Below, one piece after another: positions 7,403 through 7,989 of a stretch of 7,989 nt of DNA. Position numbers and translations under genes: made by a program. How positions within the stretch are numbered: the stretch's first letter is position 1; every line of letters starts with the position of its first letter. Source of the DNA: Acidobacteriota bacterium (GTDB taxonomy: Bacteria; Acidobacteriota; Polarisedimenticolia; Gp22-AA2); the NCBI GenBank assembly GCA_016202915.1, contig JACQNT010000051.1, forward strand, positions 1 to 7,989, read 5' to 3'. Below the pieces are notes generated by a model. The model ran no database searches, was not told the origin of the DNA, and saw only the letters and a program-made list of their open reading frames with translations.

Positions 7403-7872
7403 GGTCGCCCCACCTCCGATACCGGCTTTCGCGCCGGGACGCATCGGCCCGACTCCACCCGCGCGCTACCGTAGCAATCCCGATGCTGAAACGCCGGAGA
7501 GGCTCGGGGCAGCGGTTTGGGACGACCCCGGCGCGCCCGGACGCACGGCGGCGGACACGCCGGACAGGAGGCGTGGCGCCTGTGAACGCGGCACGCCAGT
7601 CACGAGCGATCGCGGGTGAGCTATCCCCGGCTTCTGGGGGCAGCGCCTCTGCCTCGCCGGGCACGCGGTCGCCGTCGCCGCGGGCGCGCTGCGAGAAGGC
7701 CCCGCGAGTCAGAGGAACGCTGCCCCCCGCACCCGCTGCTCGTTCAGCCACTTGGGCGCGGCGGCCCCACAGCCGTGGAGTTATCAAGGCCGTGAATGGT
7801 TGACGCCGGTCCGGGTGAGCCGGCCCCACGGTCCGGTGGCGGCCGCTCCGCCTCGCGGGGGCGTCTCGGACC
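7403..7872. other. Stretch without a supported gene between the RAYT-like gene and the IS element
   Basis: About 470 bases hold no gene that I can support. Open frames here in both directions are rich in Arg, Pro and Ala, have no recognisable domain and no convincing ribosome site, and look like GC-driven noise. Small palindromes are present, such as GCTAC-C-GTAGC near 7465-7475, and a cluster of short GC-rich repeats lies at 7802-7865 (GACGCC paired with GGCGTC at its ends). The stretch probably contains the promoter of the minus-strand gene and degraded intergenic sequence. Confidence 0.4.
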
Positions 7873-7895
7873 TAGTGTAGTGTCTCAGAAATAGG

Positions 7896-7925
7896 TTGAC
7901 ATTTGGCGACGACCTTCTGTAGGCT
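7896..7925 (+). promoter_or_regulatory. Promoter inside the IS left end
   Basis: A perfect TTGACA -35 box at 7896-7901 is followed 18 bases later by TAGGCT (7920-7925), an acceptable -10 box. Transcription would start close to the ATG at 7932, again giving a leaderless or very short leader. There is no good Shine-Dalgarno sequence before that ATG. Confidence 0.5.
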
Positions 7926-7931
7926 GTCGCC

Positions 7932-7989
7932 ATGCGAAAACCCGCTGAAGCTCTTGACCTCGATGCCGAACAACGACGGGCGCTGGAAA
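7932..7989 (+). CDS. IS630-family transposase, N-terminal fragment
   Basis: The first 19 codons read MRKPAEALDLDAEQRRALE, and the gene then leaves the window. Many IS630-type transposases begin with a similar MRKP...L...ER..LE stretch before their helix-turn-helix domain, which is not visible here. Together with the terminal sequence 50 bases upstream, this supports a transposase start. The catalytic DDE domain would lie beyond the right edge, so whether the copy is intact cannot be judged. Confidence 0.6.
   Translation, partial: MRKPAEALDLDAEQRRALE

Larger units (their letters stand above)
7873..7989 (+). mobile_element. Left end of an IS630-like insertion sequence (partial)
   Basis: The sequence changes abruptly to lower GC at TAGTGTAGTGTCTCAG (7873-7888). 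This is the type of terminal sequence I associate with IS630-family elements, which insert at TA dinucleotides. There are two candidate TA sites (7873-7874 and 7878-7879), so the exact first base is uncertain. A short leader with a promoter follows, then the start of the transposase frame. The other end lies outside the window. Confidence 0.6.

Noticed and set aside
7071..7829. A 252-codon minus-strand frame over the RAYT-like gene and its upstream region
   Set aside because: It reads the RAYT region in the wrong frame and shows no domain or ribosome site.
7802..7865. Possible REP element next to the RAYT-like gene
   Set aside because: The short GC-rich repeats here are imperfect and do not form a clear stem with the GTAG-type head expected for REPs; they also do not match the arms of the ccmH element.

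Overview
This GC-rich window is mostly one cytochrome c maturation (Ccm, System I) operon on the + strand. It is followed by a small exported protein gene, a type I signal peptidase gene, and a short accessory tail with a degenerate REP-associated transposase gene and the start of an insertion sequence. The GC bias, GTG starts, gene order (ccmE-F-H-I-A-B-C-D) and cysteine variants in CcmE and CcmH suggest an uncultured, non-proteobacterial Gram-negative bacterium. Acidobacteriota or a deltaproteobacterial-type lineage is my guess. No rRNA or other phylogenetic marker is present to settle it.

Layout: 1-141 is the 3' end of ccmE. 170-2161 is ccmF, the haem lyase core. 2151-2819 is ccmH, whose 5' end is occupied by an inverted-repeat element (about 2174-2340). 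2819-3139 encodes a short CcmI-like membrane protein. 3136-3900 is ccmA and 3897-4574 is ccmB, the ABC transporter. A 59-base gap carries a palindrome with TATAAT in its loop. 4634-5359 is ccmC and 5356-5613 is a ccmD-like gene. 5764-6153 is an unknown exported protein. A strong sigma70-type promoter (6176-6204) sits almost on the start codon of lepB (6214-6912). On the minus strand, 6902-7402 is a RAYT-like gene that has lost its catalytic residues. 7403-7872 has no supported gene. From about 7873 an IS630-like element begins and runs off the window.

How the genes work together: CcmA/B release holo-CcmE from CcmC/CcmD after haem is loaded onto CcmE. CcmF, with CcmH and CcmI-like partners, transfers the haem to the CXXCH cysteines of apocytochrome c. 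Most neighbouring frames overlap by 4 or 11 bases, so translation is probably coupled. LepB, a housekeeping enzyme that cleaves signal peptides of exported proteins, has its own promoter.

The most interesting points are: a CxxxY-type CcmE beside a CcmH that lacks the usual CxxC; a palindromic element read in frame into the N terminus of CcmH; a CcmC whose tryptophan-rich motif reads WWTGE; a near-leaderless lepB promoter; and a RAYT with RAR in place of HUH and no catalytic tyrosine. I see no clear new defence or biosynthetic system.
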